Assembly (NCBI RefSeq): GCF_033118175.1
Contig: NC_083691.1
Coordinates: 58,494,001 to 58,558,000, forward strand
Direction: 5' to 3'
DNA length: 64,000 nt
Source: Dama dama
Taxonomy: Eukaryota > Chordata > Mammalia > Artiodactyla > Cervidae
A program made the translations under genes and the position numbers. Below the pieces are notes generated by a model. That model did not search any database and was not told the origin of the DNA. It worked only from the letters and a program-made list of their open reading frames with translations. Below are positions 32,389 to 43,960 of the stretch, one piece after another (position 1 is the stretch's first letter; the number at the start of each line of letters is the position of its first letter).

Positions 32389-33150
32389 CCTTACTTGCAG
32401 AAAGTGAAGAGGAACTAAAGAGCTTCTTGATGAAAGTGAAAGAGGAGAGTGAAAAAGTTGGCTTAAAACCCAACATTCACAAAACCAAGATCATGACATC
32501 TGGTCCCATGACTTGATGGCAAACAGATGGGGAAATAATGGAAATAACAACAGTGACGGACTTTATTTTCCTGGGCTCAAAAATCACTGCAGATGGTGAC
32601 TGCAGCCATGAGATTAAAAGATGCTTGCTCCTTGGAAGAAAAGCTATGACCAACCTAGTCAGCATATTAGAAAGCAGAGACATTACTTTGCCAATAAAGG
32701 CCCATCTAGTCAAAGCTGTGGTTTTTCCAGTAGTCATGTATGGATGTGAAATTTGGACCATAAAGAGAGCTGAGTGCCGAAGAAATGATGCTTTTGAAGT
32801 GTGGTGTTGAGAAGACTCTTAAGAGTCCCTTGGACTGCAAGATGAGACCAGTTAATCCTAAAGGAAATCAGACCTGAATATTCATTGGAAGGACTGATGC
32901 TGAAGCTGAAGCTCCAATAGTTTGGCCACCTGATTCGAAGAACGTATTCACTGGAAAAGACCCTGATGCTGAGAAAGATTGAAGGCAGGAGGAGAAAAGG
33001 CCAACAGAGGATGAGATGGTTGGATGGCATCACTGACTCAATGGACATGAGTTTGAGCAAGCTCTGGGAGATGGTGAAGGATGGGGAAGCCTGGCGTGCT
33101 GCAGACCATGAGGTTACAAGGAGTCGGACGTGACTGAGTGACGGAACAAG
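32389..33150 (+). mobile_element. BovB 3' part, sense, 5'-truncated
   Basis: Starts in RT just after the YADD motif ('gcagaaagtgaagaggaac') and ends 'gtgactgagtgacggaac' at 33148. The frame is broken (a TGA at 32515 and several indels). It abuts the left edge of the composite tandem array. Confidence 0.9.
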
Positions 33151-33824
33151 GACCTTTGAAGTCGAAGTGCCAGTAAGCACACGTGGTGTGATTGTCATAC
33201 AGGACATCTCCACAAGGGGACAGCACTTTCGCCTGCCCGCCTCTGGTTCCTCAGACAACCAGAGCATTAGGGAAAGTGTCTTCTGGGCTGTGAATTGGAT
33301 TGGAACGTGCCAGAACAAATACCTGCAGGCTTGTGCCTCACTGCTTCCTCCCCCTAAAGCTTCACATACCCGACCCCCAGGCTAATCCCACCAAGAACCA
33401 CAGCACCCAGGTGAGGGTACTTAGGTGCTAGGAGGCTGCACTCTCAGGACGGAGGCTTGAGTTGGGAACACCAGCACCAGGAGATGTGCAGGCTAGGTGA
33501 CTATTGCCTCTACAGTCCTCCAGGCTTTGATCCCACTCAGGAACCTGGTCCCAGGCAAGACAAGCAGACAGCTGTGATTTTAAAAGGGGCTCAGAAATAA
33601 TAATAATAACTAAAAAGGGGCTCAATGAAGGGCACCCTGCCAGGCTGTCTGGACCCTACCCCAGTCCAGCCTTGGGACTCAAGCCTACTCAGGCTCCTGG
33701 GATGTCATCGAAGCCAAAATGAGGGAGCTTGGGAGGAATAAAGTTGGCATTGATTTTCTCTCCTTTCTTGACTACTCAGGCTCCTGGGATGCCATCGAAG
33801 CCAAAATGAGGGAGCTTGGGAGTG

Positions 33825-34720
33825 AACCAACCGGACACTTAAAGAGACTCTCCAAGTGGATCAGAGAGACTGACTGCTTCTGAGTGGACTTGCTTCCAAT
33901 GGCTCTGCTCAGACTCAGGATGACCCCACAGTCCCAAGGCTATTCTCTGCATGAAATTGTGTATGGGAGGCCTCCTCCCATAAGAAAACAGGTGTCAACA
34001 AATTTGCCTCAGGTAAGGGGGGATAGGATTTCACTGCAGATGGAACTGGGTAAGGTAATAAATCGGGTAACTAAGTTTGTACAAGAAAGGGTGCCGTTCC
34101 CCCTTGGGGAACAGATTCATGAGTTTACACGTGGTGACCAAGTATGGGTCAAAGATTGGGAACATGATTTGCTAGCCCTTTGGTGAAAGGGCTCTTATGT
34201 TATTCTAACTACCCCTACTGCAGTTAAAGTTGCAGGCAATGCCCCTTGGATCCATCACACCAGAGTGAAGAAGGCATACCACGCTGACCCGGAGGACGCC
34301 AAGTGGACCACCCAGAAGGACCCCACCGACCCACGGGGAACCAAGATCATTCTGAAGAGGAAAAAGAGAACGAGATCCCGGACGAGCCCTCTACAGGATG
34401 GAGCTGGGTAAATGACTCCTGCTGCTCGGCCTCATCAACGCAATTCTGAACCTGACCAGTGTTCCTGCACAGGACAACGTCTTCATCTCGTGGGCACATT
34501 CTTACGCATGGGGTAGGTGGTGGGTTTAGACACGTACACATGGGGTAGGTGGTGGGTTTGGACACGTACGCATGGGGTATAAAAGATTTTCACAAATGCT
34601 GGACGGGGTCCTTGGCTAAGAGGAGACTCTGCCTTGGGCCCGCCGGTGTAATAAACTGCACTCCACTATCTGCATTGTCCTTCTGAGTGAGTCTGTTTCC
34701 CGGAAAGCGTGGCTGTAACA
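33825..34720 (+). mobile_element. Deleted class I (gammaretrovirus-like) endogenous retrovirus
   Basis: From 33884 the frame resembles the end of a gammaretroviral pol integrase (about 100 codons, with the YGRPPP motif near 33960), interrupted by a TGA at about 34184. The C-terminal integrase/env-overlap region continues to about 34400. Nearly all of env is missing. The right end is LTR-like: a short tandem duplication ('catggggtaggtggtggg', about 34508 and 34543), TATAAAAG at 34577, AATAAA at 34650 and a terminal CA at 34719. gag, protease, reverse transcriptase and the 5' LTR are absent. It is incapable of expression as a virus. Confidence 0.75.
34508..34719 (+). promoter_or_regulatory. 3' LTR remnant (TATA, polyadenylation signal, U5)
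   Basis: TATAAAAG (34577) followed about 70 bp later by AATAAA (34650) and a U5-like end in ...TAACA. The U3 portion is short and mostly deleted; it holds the tandem 'ggggtaggtggtggg' pair. Confidence 0.6.
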
Positions 34721-35984
34721 GGAGGAATAAAGTTGGCATTGATTTTCTCTCCTTTCTTTTGACTTCATCCCGATTGTATGTAGGAGTACAGTCAATCTGC
34801 CACCCTGTGCTTGTTGTCAGTTACAGTCGTCTGATTCAGGTGTGGCGTATCCATGGAGCATATTTAGCCTTTTTTGGGTTCTTTTGCCATAGACCTTATT
34901 GCAGAAGGTCGAGCAACACGCTGAGCATCTGGTCCTTGTGGGTTATCTTTCTCAATACAGTGTTCTGTGCATGTGAGGAATGAAGGAAGAAAACAGTCTA
35001 TGCGGAGTATCTCTTAGAAATGCATGTTTCTGTATATAGGTGAAAGAGATTTCTGTGTGTATGTGGAAGGGAGAAAGGAAGGAAGGAAGCTGATAATCCT
35101 TGTGGATTATTAGTACAGATACAGATTTCTGTGTCTGTTAGTCGTGACCTCCTAATTCATCCCAGGCCCTTCATTTTTTTTTTTTTTTTTTAACTCTTGG
35201 TTTTAATTTGAATTCTCAGAGTTTGTCTTTGGGTTGTAAATTCTTTTGTTTCACTTGAAAAAAAAAAAAAACTGCCTAGAAGGGACATCTTGTTTTATTT
35301 CCTTTGTCTGGCTGAGTTCCTTTAGGGTGTAGTCCTTCTAGATCTATCCCTGTGATTACCAGTGGCATAATTTCCTTACTTCCGGTTTTGGTTTTTACGG
35401 CTAATAGTCCATTGTATGTTTGTAGCACATCTTGTTTAAGTTTAATCTGCTGGTGAAGATTTTGCTGTCTGTGTCCGCTATTGTGAGTAGTGCGGCAGTG
35501 CTTCTTGGAGTGCATGTGGCTTTTTGAATGATGGACTTCGCGAAATCTAGGCCTAGACGTGGGAATGTCAGATCCTAGGCTTAGCCTCTCTGGATAGTGT
35601 ATTTTCAGGCATTCAGAGACTGTCCTTTATACTGGGTGTTGTCAGTGTGCCTTCCCACCTATTGTATAGGGTGTTCCCTTTCCTCAGGCTCTCCTGCCTT
35701 TAGTGTTTGTGGCCTCCTGAGGATGCTCTGATGGGACTGATGGAACTTGATTTCTTGTTTTCACTTTAATTGGCATTCCTGCAGTAATTAGGGATGCTGA
35801 GCATCTTGTCTTGTGGTGGAGGTTTCGGTCTTTGTTTTTTTTTCCATAAGCGGTGTGAGGAAAAGTTACCTGTGGCAGTTGGCTACCTGAAAGCTGGTTG
35901 GGTTTGGAAATTATTTCTGCAATTCCTGCCCCAGGACATGTCCAGAGGACAGCTGTCATTAACAGACCCCGGTGCTTGAGAAAT

Positions 35985-37636
35985 GGAGGTGCCAGTAAGC
36001 ACCAGAGATGCAGTTGTAGTTACAGAAAGTGTCCACACGGTGGCAGCACTTCCCCCAGGCCCCCTCTGGTTCCTTGGGCAACCGGAGCCTTAGGGCAACT
36101 TGGCTTCCTGGGCTGTGAATCGGAGTGGAACGTGCCTGACCAACAACCTAAGGGGTTGTGTCTCACTTCCTACCCCTAAAGCTTCACCCCTCCTCTCCAG
36201 ACGCATTCCAGCCGGGGCCACAGCACCCTGCTGAGGGGCCTAGAAGGCTGCACTCTCAGGAAGGAAGCTTGAGGACCCTAGCACCAGAGGTCCTGGGGAC
36301 TAGGTGACATTTCCAAGGTCCTGGAAGACAGAGGGTTGGGTCCCCACCCTTTGGGAGCACTAGAAACTCTGGTCTCAGTCAGGGAAACCAGACAAAAGAG
36401 GTTTAAGAAGGTGCTCAATTAAGGGTTCGTTGCTTGGCTGTCTCGACTCCATCCCAATTCAGCGGTCGGACTCAAGCCTGCTAAGGCTCCAGGGATGGAA
36501 TAGCACCCAAGTTAGGAAGGTTGGAGGGAATAAACAAGGCAATGCTTTTATTTTCTTTAATTTCATGCCTATGCTATGTTGAAGTATATTAATTTTGCAG
36601 TTTTCTGTTTGTCGTGTACAGCTGCCAGATTCATTTATGACATATACATACAGCATATCTGTTTTATTTGTATTCTTTTGCCATAGAGGTTTTTGCAGAA
36701 GGTCAGCATAGTTCCCTGTGCTGATCATCAGGTCCTTATGGAGTATCTAGTATAGACACAAATTTCTGTGTATGTGTTATTCCCAACCTCCTAATTAATT
36801 CCTTGGCCTTTCCTTTTTAATTTTTTTAAATTCTTGTATTTGAATTCTTAGAGTTTAGTTCCTTTGTATCTCTTTTTAAATTTTGCCTAGAAGGGACATC
36901 ATATGCTCTTGTCTTCCCCTGTCTGGCTGATTTTGCTTAGTATGTGATCCTCCAGCATCCATTTCTATGGCTACAAATGGAATAATTTCATAATTTCAGG
37001 GCCATTTTTTCATTGCTGAATAATAGTCCGTTGTCTGTAAGTACCAGGTCTTTTTAAAGCTTTAATCTATCAGTGGACATTTTGCTGGGTCTGTGTCTTA
37101 ACTCTTATAAGTAGTGCTCAAGTGAATGTTGGGGTGCATGTGACTTTTTGAACAATGGTTTTCTCAGGATATAGGCCCAGGTGTGGGAATGTCAGATCCT
37201 AGGGTTAGCTCTCTTGAAATTTTTTTTTCTGCCGTGCAGAAGCTGTCAGTTCTAGTGGCTGTTGCTAGTGTTCCTTCCGCTGACCATTGGGGGGTTTGCC
37301 TTTCCTCCCTGCTCTCTCCCACATATATTGTTTTAGACTTGTGAGAATGGCCATTCTGACTGGCCATTTGACTGGTGGGATTTGATTTCTTGTTGTCTTT
37401 TTGATTAGCATTCCTCCTGCAATAATTAGGGATGCTGAGCATCTTGTTTTGTGGTGGTTAGGGTATTTTTTCTTTCATTAAAAAAATTTTTTATTTTTAG
37501 GAATGTGTGGAAAATTTACATTTTGATTGGAAACTTGCAAGTTGGGTGTGTTTGCAATTTATTTCTCTAATATTTACCCCAGGACCTTGCTGGAGGCAAG
37601 CTGTCAATGGCAGCACCCCTGCCCCCTTGTGAATTG
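35985..37636 (+). repeat. Array unit 2
   Basis: GC-rich block 35991-36530 and L1-derived part to about 37620. It contains the source-like match (36304-36784) of the stray copy at 19275-19752. This unit has 'gaataaacaaggcaatgc' where others have 'gaataaagttggcattg'. Confidence 0.8.
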
Positions 37637-37837
37637 GAGGTGCTGGTAAATGCCTTTGGTCAAGTTGTAGTTACAGAAAATGTCCACAATTTGGCAGCAC
37701 TTACTTGATGCTCACTCTGGGGCAAAGAGAGTCTTAGGGAAAGTCAGCTTCCAGCATTGTGCAACAGAATGGAATGTGCCTGAAGGAAAATTTAAGAGCT
37801 TGTGTCTCTCTACTTTTTCACCATAAAGCATCACGCG

Positions 37838-37904
<67 letters not shown>

Positions 37905-39460
37905 CCACACTAATCCCAACGGGAGCCGCAGCACCTTGCTCAGGGCCTAGGAGTCTGCACCCTCAGGAAGGAGGCTTGCGCTGGGAGCTCCAGCACCAGG
38001 AGAGGTGGAGGTTAGGTGACTATTGCCCCCAAGGTCTTCGAGGACTTGATCCCACTCGGGTCTCTGGTCCCAACCAGAGCACAGCAGACTCTATAGGCTT
38101 AAAAAGGGCTCAGTGAACACCCTGCCAGGCTGTTACAAAAACACAGCAGTCTAGCCTGGAGAGCCAAGCCTGCAGAGGCTCCAGGATGGATCACACCCCA
38201 AGTCAAGGAGGTCAGAGGGAATAAAGCAGGCGTTGTTTTTGTTTCTTGTTCTTTAACATTGTGCTGGTGCTGTGTTGGAGGATAGTCGATTTGCAGCGTT
38301 GTGCTTGTCCGCAGTGTATAGCTGCTTGATTCAGGTATAAGATATCCATGGTGTATCTACTGCATTTTTGAACTTTTTACTGTAGAAGGTCGAGAAGAGT
38401 GCCAAGTATCAGGTCCTTGTGAATTGTATATCTCAGATACACTTTTCTGTGTACATAAAGAAGGAAGTTAGGAAATAATTTTTGTGGATTATCTCTTGGA
38501 GATACAGATTTCTGTCTTTAGAGATACAGATTGCTGTCTATATATGGAAGGAAGTTAGAAAGGAAGGAAGGGGATAATCACTGTACATTATCTATTACAA
38601 TACAGATTTCTTGTGTACATAGACACGGACATTCTAATTCATTCCTGGGCCGTCACTTAGTTTCTCTGGAGTCCTTTGTTTGACTTTGAATTCTCAGTCT
38701 CTTTTTGGGTTGTAAGCTTGGCGCCTTGAATGTCTACATTTATTTTGCCTGGGAGTTACCTCATATACCAGGTCTTCCTCTGCCTGACAGACTTCCCTTA
38801 GTATGATCCTTCAAGGACCATCCCTGTGGCTACTACTGTCATAATTACCTAATTTCAGTGATGGTTTTTTATGAGTGAGAAATAGCCTACTGTATATATG
38901 TACCACACCTTGTTTCAGCTTTAATCTCTTGTTGGAGATTTTGCTGGTAGTGTGTCTCAGCTATCAGAAGCAGTGCTGAAGCTTTGTTGGGGTGTCTGTG
39001 CCTTTTGATCAATGGTTTCCTCAGGATATAGCCCAAGGTGTGGGAATGTCAGATCCTAGTTTTAATCTCTCTGAGAGTATGTTTTCAGACATTCAGAAAC
39101 TGTCCCAGAGACAGTTGAGGGGGATTCTTTTTCCTCCAGGCTCTCTCCCGCATTTATCAGTTGTAGTTGGCGCTGATGACCCCTGTGACTGGTGGGATTT
39201 GATTTCCCATTGTCGTTTTGAATGGCACTCCTCCAGCAATTAGGGATCCTTAGTATCTTGTCGTGTTGTGGAAGTTTGATTTTGTTTGGCTTTTTTTTTC
39301 TTTTTTCTCCCTAAAAGGTTGTTAGGAGAATTTGCCTTTGACAATTGGGCTGAAAGTTGGCTGTATTTGGAATTTATTTCTCCATTACCTGCCCCAGGAT
39401 ATTTCCTGAGGCGGGTAATGTTGATTTCTGTTATTAACAGAAATCCAGCCCTCATGATTT
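37637..39460 (+). repeat. Array unit 3, with CG/CA microsatellite
   Basis: GC-rich block 37641-38225 holds an expanded (CG)(CA) run at 37832-37901. The L1-derived part has an internal duplication of 'gagatacagattgctgtc' type sequence (38497-38540). Confidence 0.8.
37832..37901. repeat. (CG)n(CA)n microsatellite
   Basis: About 6 CG units followed by about 30 CA units, all alternating purine-pyrimidine. Present only in array unit 3. Confidence 0.95.
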
Positions 39461-40726
39461 GAGTTGCCAGTGAACACCGGAGAGAATGTTGTAGTTACAG
39501 AAAATGTCCACAAGGCAGCAGCATTATTCAGCCTACCTTTGGTTCCTGCGGTAACCAAAACCTCAGGGAAAGTTTTCTTCTTGAGCAGTGAAATAAGGAG
39601 GAATGTGCCTGAGCTAACCCGAAAGGGCTTGAATCTCAGTTATCTTTCTCCCTAAAGCATCACACAAACAGCCTTCCGGGACCACAGTACGCTGCTGAGG
39701 TGCTTAGGTGCTAGTGCTAGGAGGCTGCACCCTCAGGAACGAGGCTTAAGCTGGGATCCCCAGCACCAGGAGAGGTCGAGGCTCGCTGAACCTTGCCTTC
39801 AAACCCCTTGAGGCCTTGATTCCACACGGGACTCTGGTCCCAGCCAGAACATAGGCGACAGTAGACCTTTAAAAGAGTTGCCCATGGGCGCCCTGCCAGG
39901 CTGTGTCAACCACCCCCTGCTCACCAGTGGGACAGACGCCTGTCCAGGCTCCAGGGGACGTGATAGAATCCCAAGTCGGGGAGATAAGAGCGTAGGCACT
40001 GCTTTCCTCTCCTCTCCTTTTCTTACCATCTTGTCCATGCTGCAGTGTAGCGCACTCTAGTTGCAATCTGTGGTTTTTGTCAGCGTACAGCCTCCTGACT
40101 CCGGCATACGTATTTATGGGGTGGGATAGCTCTATTTTTTTTTTTTTTTTTTTTGCCATATAAGAGAGAAGAATTCCGAACATCAGGTCCTTCTGAATTA
40201 TCTATCTCAGTTATACTTTTCTGTGTATACATAGAACAAACTTAGGAGATAATTATTGTGGATTATCTCTTAGAGTTACAGATTTTGCGTATCTGTGCAA
40301 GGAAGGTAGGCTGGAAGGAGAGAAAAGAATATTCCTTGTGGATTACAGAGTCACATTTCTTGTCTATGAGGATAAGGACTTCCTAATTCATTTAAGGCCC
40401 TTCACATATTCTTTTTTTCCTGGAACCCTTTGTTGTCTTTGAATTCTCTGAGTCTCTTTTTGGATTGTAAGTTTTTTGCCTTGTATGTCTATTTTTCTTC
40501 TGCTGGGAAGGTATATCCTATACCATAGTCTTCCTCTGCCTGCCTGACTTCCCTGTGCCTATGATCCTTCAGGGTCCATCTGTGGCCAACAGTGTCTCTA
40601 TTCCTTAATTTCAGTAACTGTTTCTAATGAGTGAGGAATAGTCTACTGTATATATGTACCACATCTTGTTCCAGCTTTAACCCCTTGTTGGAGATATTTC
40701 TGGTTGTGTGTCTTTGCTATTGGAAG
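39461..40726 (+). repeat. Array unit 4, truncated
   Basis: GC-rich block 39466-40000, T run 40135-40154, then the L1-derived part, which stops in the equivalent of 'ctttgctattggaag' where the LTR begins at 40727. Confidence 0.75.
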
Positions 40727-41104
40727 TGTAACCTGGAAGGGTTAATTTTAAATTTACACTGGCTTTGCTTCTGTGACTTTAGCCCTTTTTGTTACAGTAA
40801 GCAAACAAAATGGCCTGCCACCTGAGCCTCCCACCTGTGAAGGGCTGTAGGAAGTGAAACTAACACATTCCCCTGCCTGAGGCTTGCTATTCTAGGGGAC
40901 ATTTGCAAGGATTGAATAGAATTTTTTTCTTTATTACCTCACCTCCCTGCCATCCATAAAAGGACCTGGCAACCAGGCCCTGATAAGATGATTATTTTGG
41001 GGTGCTAGCCTGCTTTCTTCTCAGTCAGCTGGCTCCCCGATTAAAGTTTCTTCCTTGCCTCAACACCTCAGCTCTCAGTGAATTCATTGGCCTGTTGTGC
41101 GGCA
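40727..41104 (+). mobile_element. LTR, 378 bp, TG...CA
   Basis: Begins TGTAACC and ends GGCA. It has a TATA-like CATAAAAGG at 40955-40963 and a polyadenylation signal ATTAAA at 41040-41045, placed as in retroviral LTRs. It cuts array unit 4. I did not find a clear primer-binding site in the following bases (ATCGGTAAAAATTTGGC), nor retroviral protein sequence to its right, so it may be solo or a 5' remnant. Confidence 0.55.
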
Positions 41105-41547
41105 ATCGGTAAAAATTTGGCTTAGCCTACCAGAAGCCTTGCTACTCGTGGCTAGCTGGCCCTGAATAGGGAATATTTGGGCAAGACCCTAGAAGCTGCT
41201 GGGACAATTTGTTGTCTGAGGTTCTTTCCTTCAAGATTCTCTGAATCAGCGCCAGCTGCCCCCAGGGCTTGGAAGTTGAGACAAGGAATGGATAAACTTC
41301 TAGAGTCAGACTCAGTTTGTAAGATAAGTCTATCCAATTCGATAGCTTGTTCAGCCAGTTCGTTTGTTGATTCTGGAGGGTAAGTCACTCTGGGGTGCAT
41401 ACCAAGAACATTTTCCACCTAAATCTGGGCTTTTCCTTTACAGGACAAGCCAGTTTGGTTGGGGTACCCATTTGCAGAGGGGGTACTGTTGGACTCTATC
41501 CTGAACTGGTTCATTGGGAATGATTTCTCATGGAGCAAGCCCACCCT
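41105..41547. other. Unassigned sequence after the LTR
   Basis: 0.44 kb that could be retroviral leader or host sequence. The antisense frame 41152-41418 and the sense frame 41177-41383 show nothing I recognise. Confidence 0.35.
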
Positions 41548-42727
41548 CAGTTCAGTCACTCAGTCATGTCCTACTTTTTGCGACCCCATGAACTGCAGCA
41601 CACCAGGCTTACCCGTCCATCACTAACTCCCAGAGCTTGCTCAAATTCACATCCGTCCAGTCAGTGATGACATACAACCATCTCATCCTCTGTCATCACC
41701 TTCTCTTCCTGCCTTCAATCTTTCCCAGCATCAGGGTATTTTCCAATGAGTCTGTTCTTCACATCAGGTGGCCAAAGTACTGGAGCTTCAGCTTCAGCAT
41801 CAGTCCTTTCAATGGACACTCAGGACTGATCTCCTTTAGGATGGACTGGTTGGATCTCCTTGCAGTCCAAGGGACTCTCAAGAGTCTTCTTCAACACCAC
41901 AGTTCAAAAGCATCAATTCTTCAGCACTCAGCTCTCTTTATGGTCCAACTCTCACATCCATACACAACTACTGGAAAAACCATAGCTTTGACTAGACGGA
42001 CCTTTGTTGGCAAAGTAACGTCTCTGCTTTTTAATATGCTGTCTAGGTTGGTCGTAACTTTTCTTCCAAGGAGCAAGCATCTTTTAATTTTATGGCTGCG
42101 GTCAACATCTGCAGTGATTTCAGAGCCCAAGAAAATAAAGTCTCTCACTGTTTCCATTATTTTCCCATCTATTAACAATGAAGTGATGGGACCAGATGCC
42201 ATGATCTTAGTTTTTTGAATGTTGAGTTTTAAGCCAGCTTTTTCACTCCTCTGTTTCACCCTTATCAAGAAGCTCTTTAGTTCCTCTTCACTTTCTACCT
42301 CAAGGGTGGTGTCATCTGCATATTTGAGGTTAGAGGTATTTCTCCTGGCAGTCTTGATTCCAGCTTGTGCTTCATCCAGTCCAGCATTTTGCATGATGTA
42401 CTCTGTACAGACGTTAAATAATCAGGGTGACAACATACACAGCCTTGACGTACTCCTTTCCCAATTTGGAACCAGTCTGTTTTTCCATGTTCTGTTATAA
42501 CTGTTGCTTCTTGACCTGCATACAGGTTTCTCAGGAGGCAGGTAATGTGGCATTTCAGACTCTTTTGTTAACTGTGATGGCTACTCCATTTCTAGAAGAA
42601 ATAGTAGTAGTAGTAGTAGTAGTAGAAGAAGAAGATTTAATCATCTTCTGGATTAAATTGGCCCATTCTGGTCCATTTTAGTTCACTGATCCCTAAAATG
42701 TCAATGTTCACTCCTGTTTGACCACTT
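41548..42727 (-). mobile_element. BovB LINE, antisense, internally deleted
   Basis: 3' terminus at 41550. RT continues to about 42545 and keeps YADD (LKYADDTTLEVES). Sequence then jumps near 42545-42575 to the endonuclease region ('ggctactccatttctag', 'gtccattttagttcactga'), so about 1.5 kb between RT and endonuclease is missing. A (TAG)n run lies inside the endonuclease part. Confidence 0.85.
42602..42634. repeat. (TAG)n/(AAG)n microsatellite
   Basis: Eight or so TAG units followed by GAA units within antisense BovB. Confidence 0.9.
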
Positions 42728-42734
42728 CCAGTTG

Positions 42735-43960
42735 TTGACTAAAATAGATGTACAACTTGAGAGTTGTGAGTTAAGTTTTATTAGGGGGCAAAATGAAGAC
42801 TACAGCACAGGAGGCAGCATCTCAGATAGCTCTGAGAGACTGCTCCAAAGTGGCAGTGAGGGGAGGTCAATATACAAGGTTTTGGTGAAGGGGGAGTTCA
42901 ATACCATGAAGCATTCATTTTACGAAAGGTTTTTGTTAGTCATGAGAATCTGATGTCACCATGAAAGGATTTAGTGGTTCTTTAGATATGAGGACCTCTT
43001 GATGAAAGTGAAAGAGGAGAGTGAAAAAGTTGGCTTAAAGCTCAACATTCAGAAAACTAAGATCATGGCATCTGGTCCCATCACTTCATGGCAAATAGAT
43101 GGGGAAACAGTGGAAACAGTGGCTGACTTTATTTTTTGGGGCTCCAAAATCACTGCAGATGATGATTGCAGCCATGAAATTAAAAGACGCTTACTCCTTG
43201 GAAGGAAAGTTAAGATCAACCTAGATAGCATATTAAAAAGCAGAGACATTACTTTGCCAACAAAGGTCCGTCTAGTCAAGGCTATGGTTTTTCCAGTGGG
43301 CATGTATGGATGTGGGAATTGGACTGTGAAGAAAGCTGAGTGCTGAAGAATTGCTTCTTTTGAACTGCGATGTTGAAGAAGACTCTTGAGAGTCCCTTGG
43401 ACTGCAAGGAGATCCAACCAGTCCATCCTAAAGGAGATCAGTCCTGGGTGTCCATTGGAAGGACTGATGCTGAAGCTGAAACTCCAATACTTTGCCCACC
43501 TCATGAGAGGAGTTGACTCATTGGAGAAGACCCTGATGCTGGGCGGGATTGGGGGCAGGACGAGAAGGTGACGACAGAGGATGAGATGGCTGGATGGCAT
43601 CACTGACTCAATGGTCATGAGTTTGAGTAAGCTCCGGGAGTTGGTGATGGACAGGGAGGCCTGGCATGTTGCAAATCATGGGTTCGCAAAGGGTCAGACA
43701 CGACCGAGTGACTGAACTGAACTGAGATATGAGGAAATGCAAGGATAGAGATCATAAAATCTATTCCTAAAAACATCCAACTATCTATAAGACCTGTCCC
43801 ACCAAATTCCCTGGAGCACAGAGTGACTCACTCCATGCTGAACTTTCTCCTGGGTTGTTGAAGGTCAATAGCTATAGCAGCATGGTGTTTAATCTCCTTA
43901 GAGGCAGATGGCAAATGCCTTTGTTGTTCACTTGTTGGCAGTGCTCTTGATAAGTGCCAA
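42735..43960. repeat. Unclassified interspersed sequence, split by BovB
   Basis: Sequence on both sides of the BovB insertion (42735-42994 and 43736-43960) reads as one block, with 'gagttaagttttattaggggg' at the left and 'gactcactccatgctgaac' at the right. It resembles antisense LTR sequence in style, but I cannot name a family. Confidence 0.3.
42995..43724 (+). mobile_element. BovB 3' part with 11-bp target duplication
   Basis: Begins after the YADD motif ('cctcttgatgaaagtgaaag') and ends in the BovB 3' terminus. AGATATGAGGA is duplicated at 42984-42994 and 43725-43735. This is a clean 5'-truncated insertion of a fairly young copy, with a 115-codon open stretch at 42999-43346. Confidence 0.95.

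Larger units (their letters stand above)
33150..35984 (+). repeat. Array unit 1, carrying a retroviral insert
   Basis: GC-rich block 33165-33735, then a duplicated A-B site, the retrovirus-like insert (about 33825-34720), and the L1-derived part 34760-35900. Without the insert its length would be about 1.85 kb, like the others. Confidence 0.75.
33150..40726 (+). repeat. Tandem array of composite 1.65-1.85-kb units
   Basis: At least four units follow one another in the same orientation. Each has a GC-rich block of ~0.55 kb (landmarks: 'gccagtaagcacc', 'ggcagcactt', 'ggctgcac', 'agcaccagga', 'ccctgccaggctg', 'caggctcc', then 'aataaa') followed by ~1 kb of antisense L1 3' end ('gcagaaggtc', 'tcaggtccttgtgg', 'tttctgtgta', 'gtgtgggaatgtcagatcctag', 'attagggatgctgagcatcttgt'). 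Unit starts: 33169, 35991, 37641 and 39466. Unit divergence is high, so the array is old. No protein-coding function is evident. Confidence 0.8.

Noticed and set aside
37832..37901. CRISPR-like or other regular repeat array
   Set aside because: The tandem and microsatellite structure has no spacers, and the window is mammalian.
41177..41383. A possible retroviral gag-like frame after the LTR at 40727
   Set aside because: No recognisable gag motif, and the frame is short.
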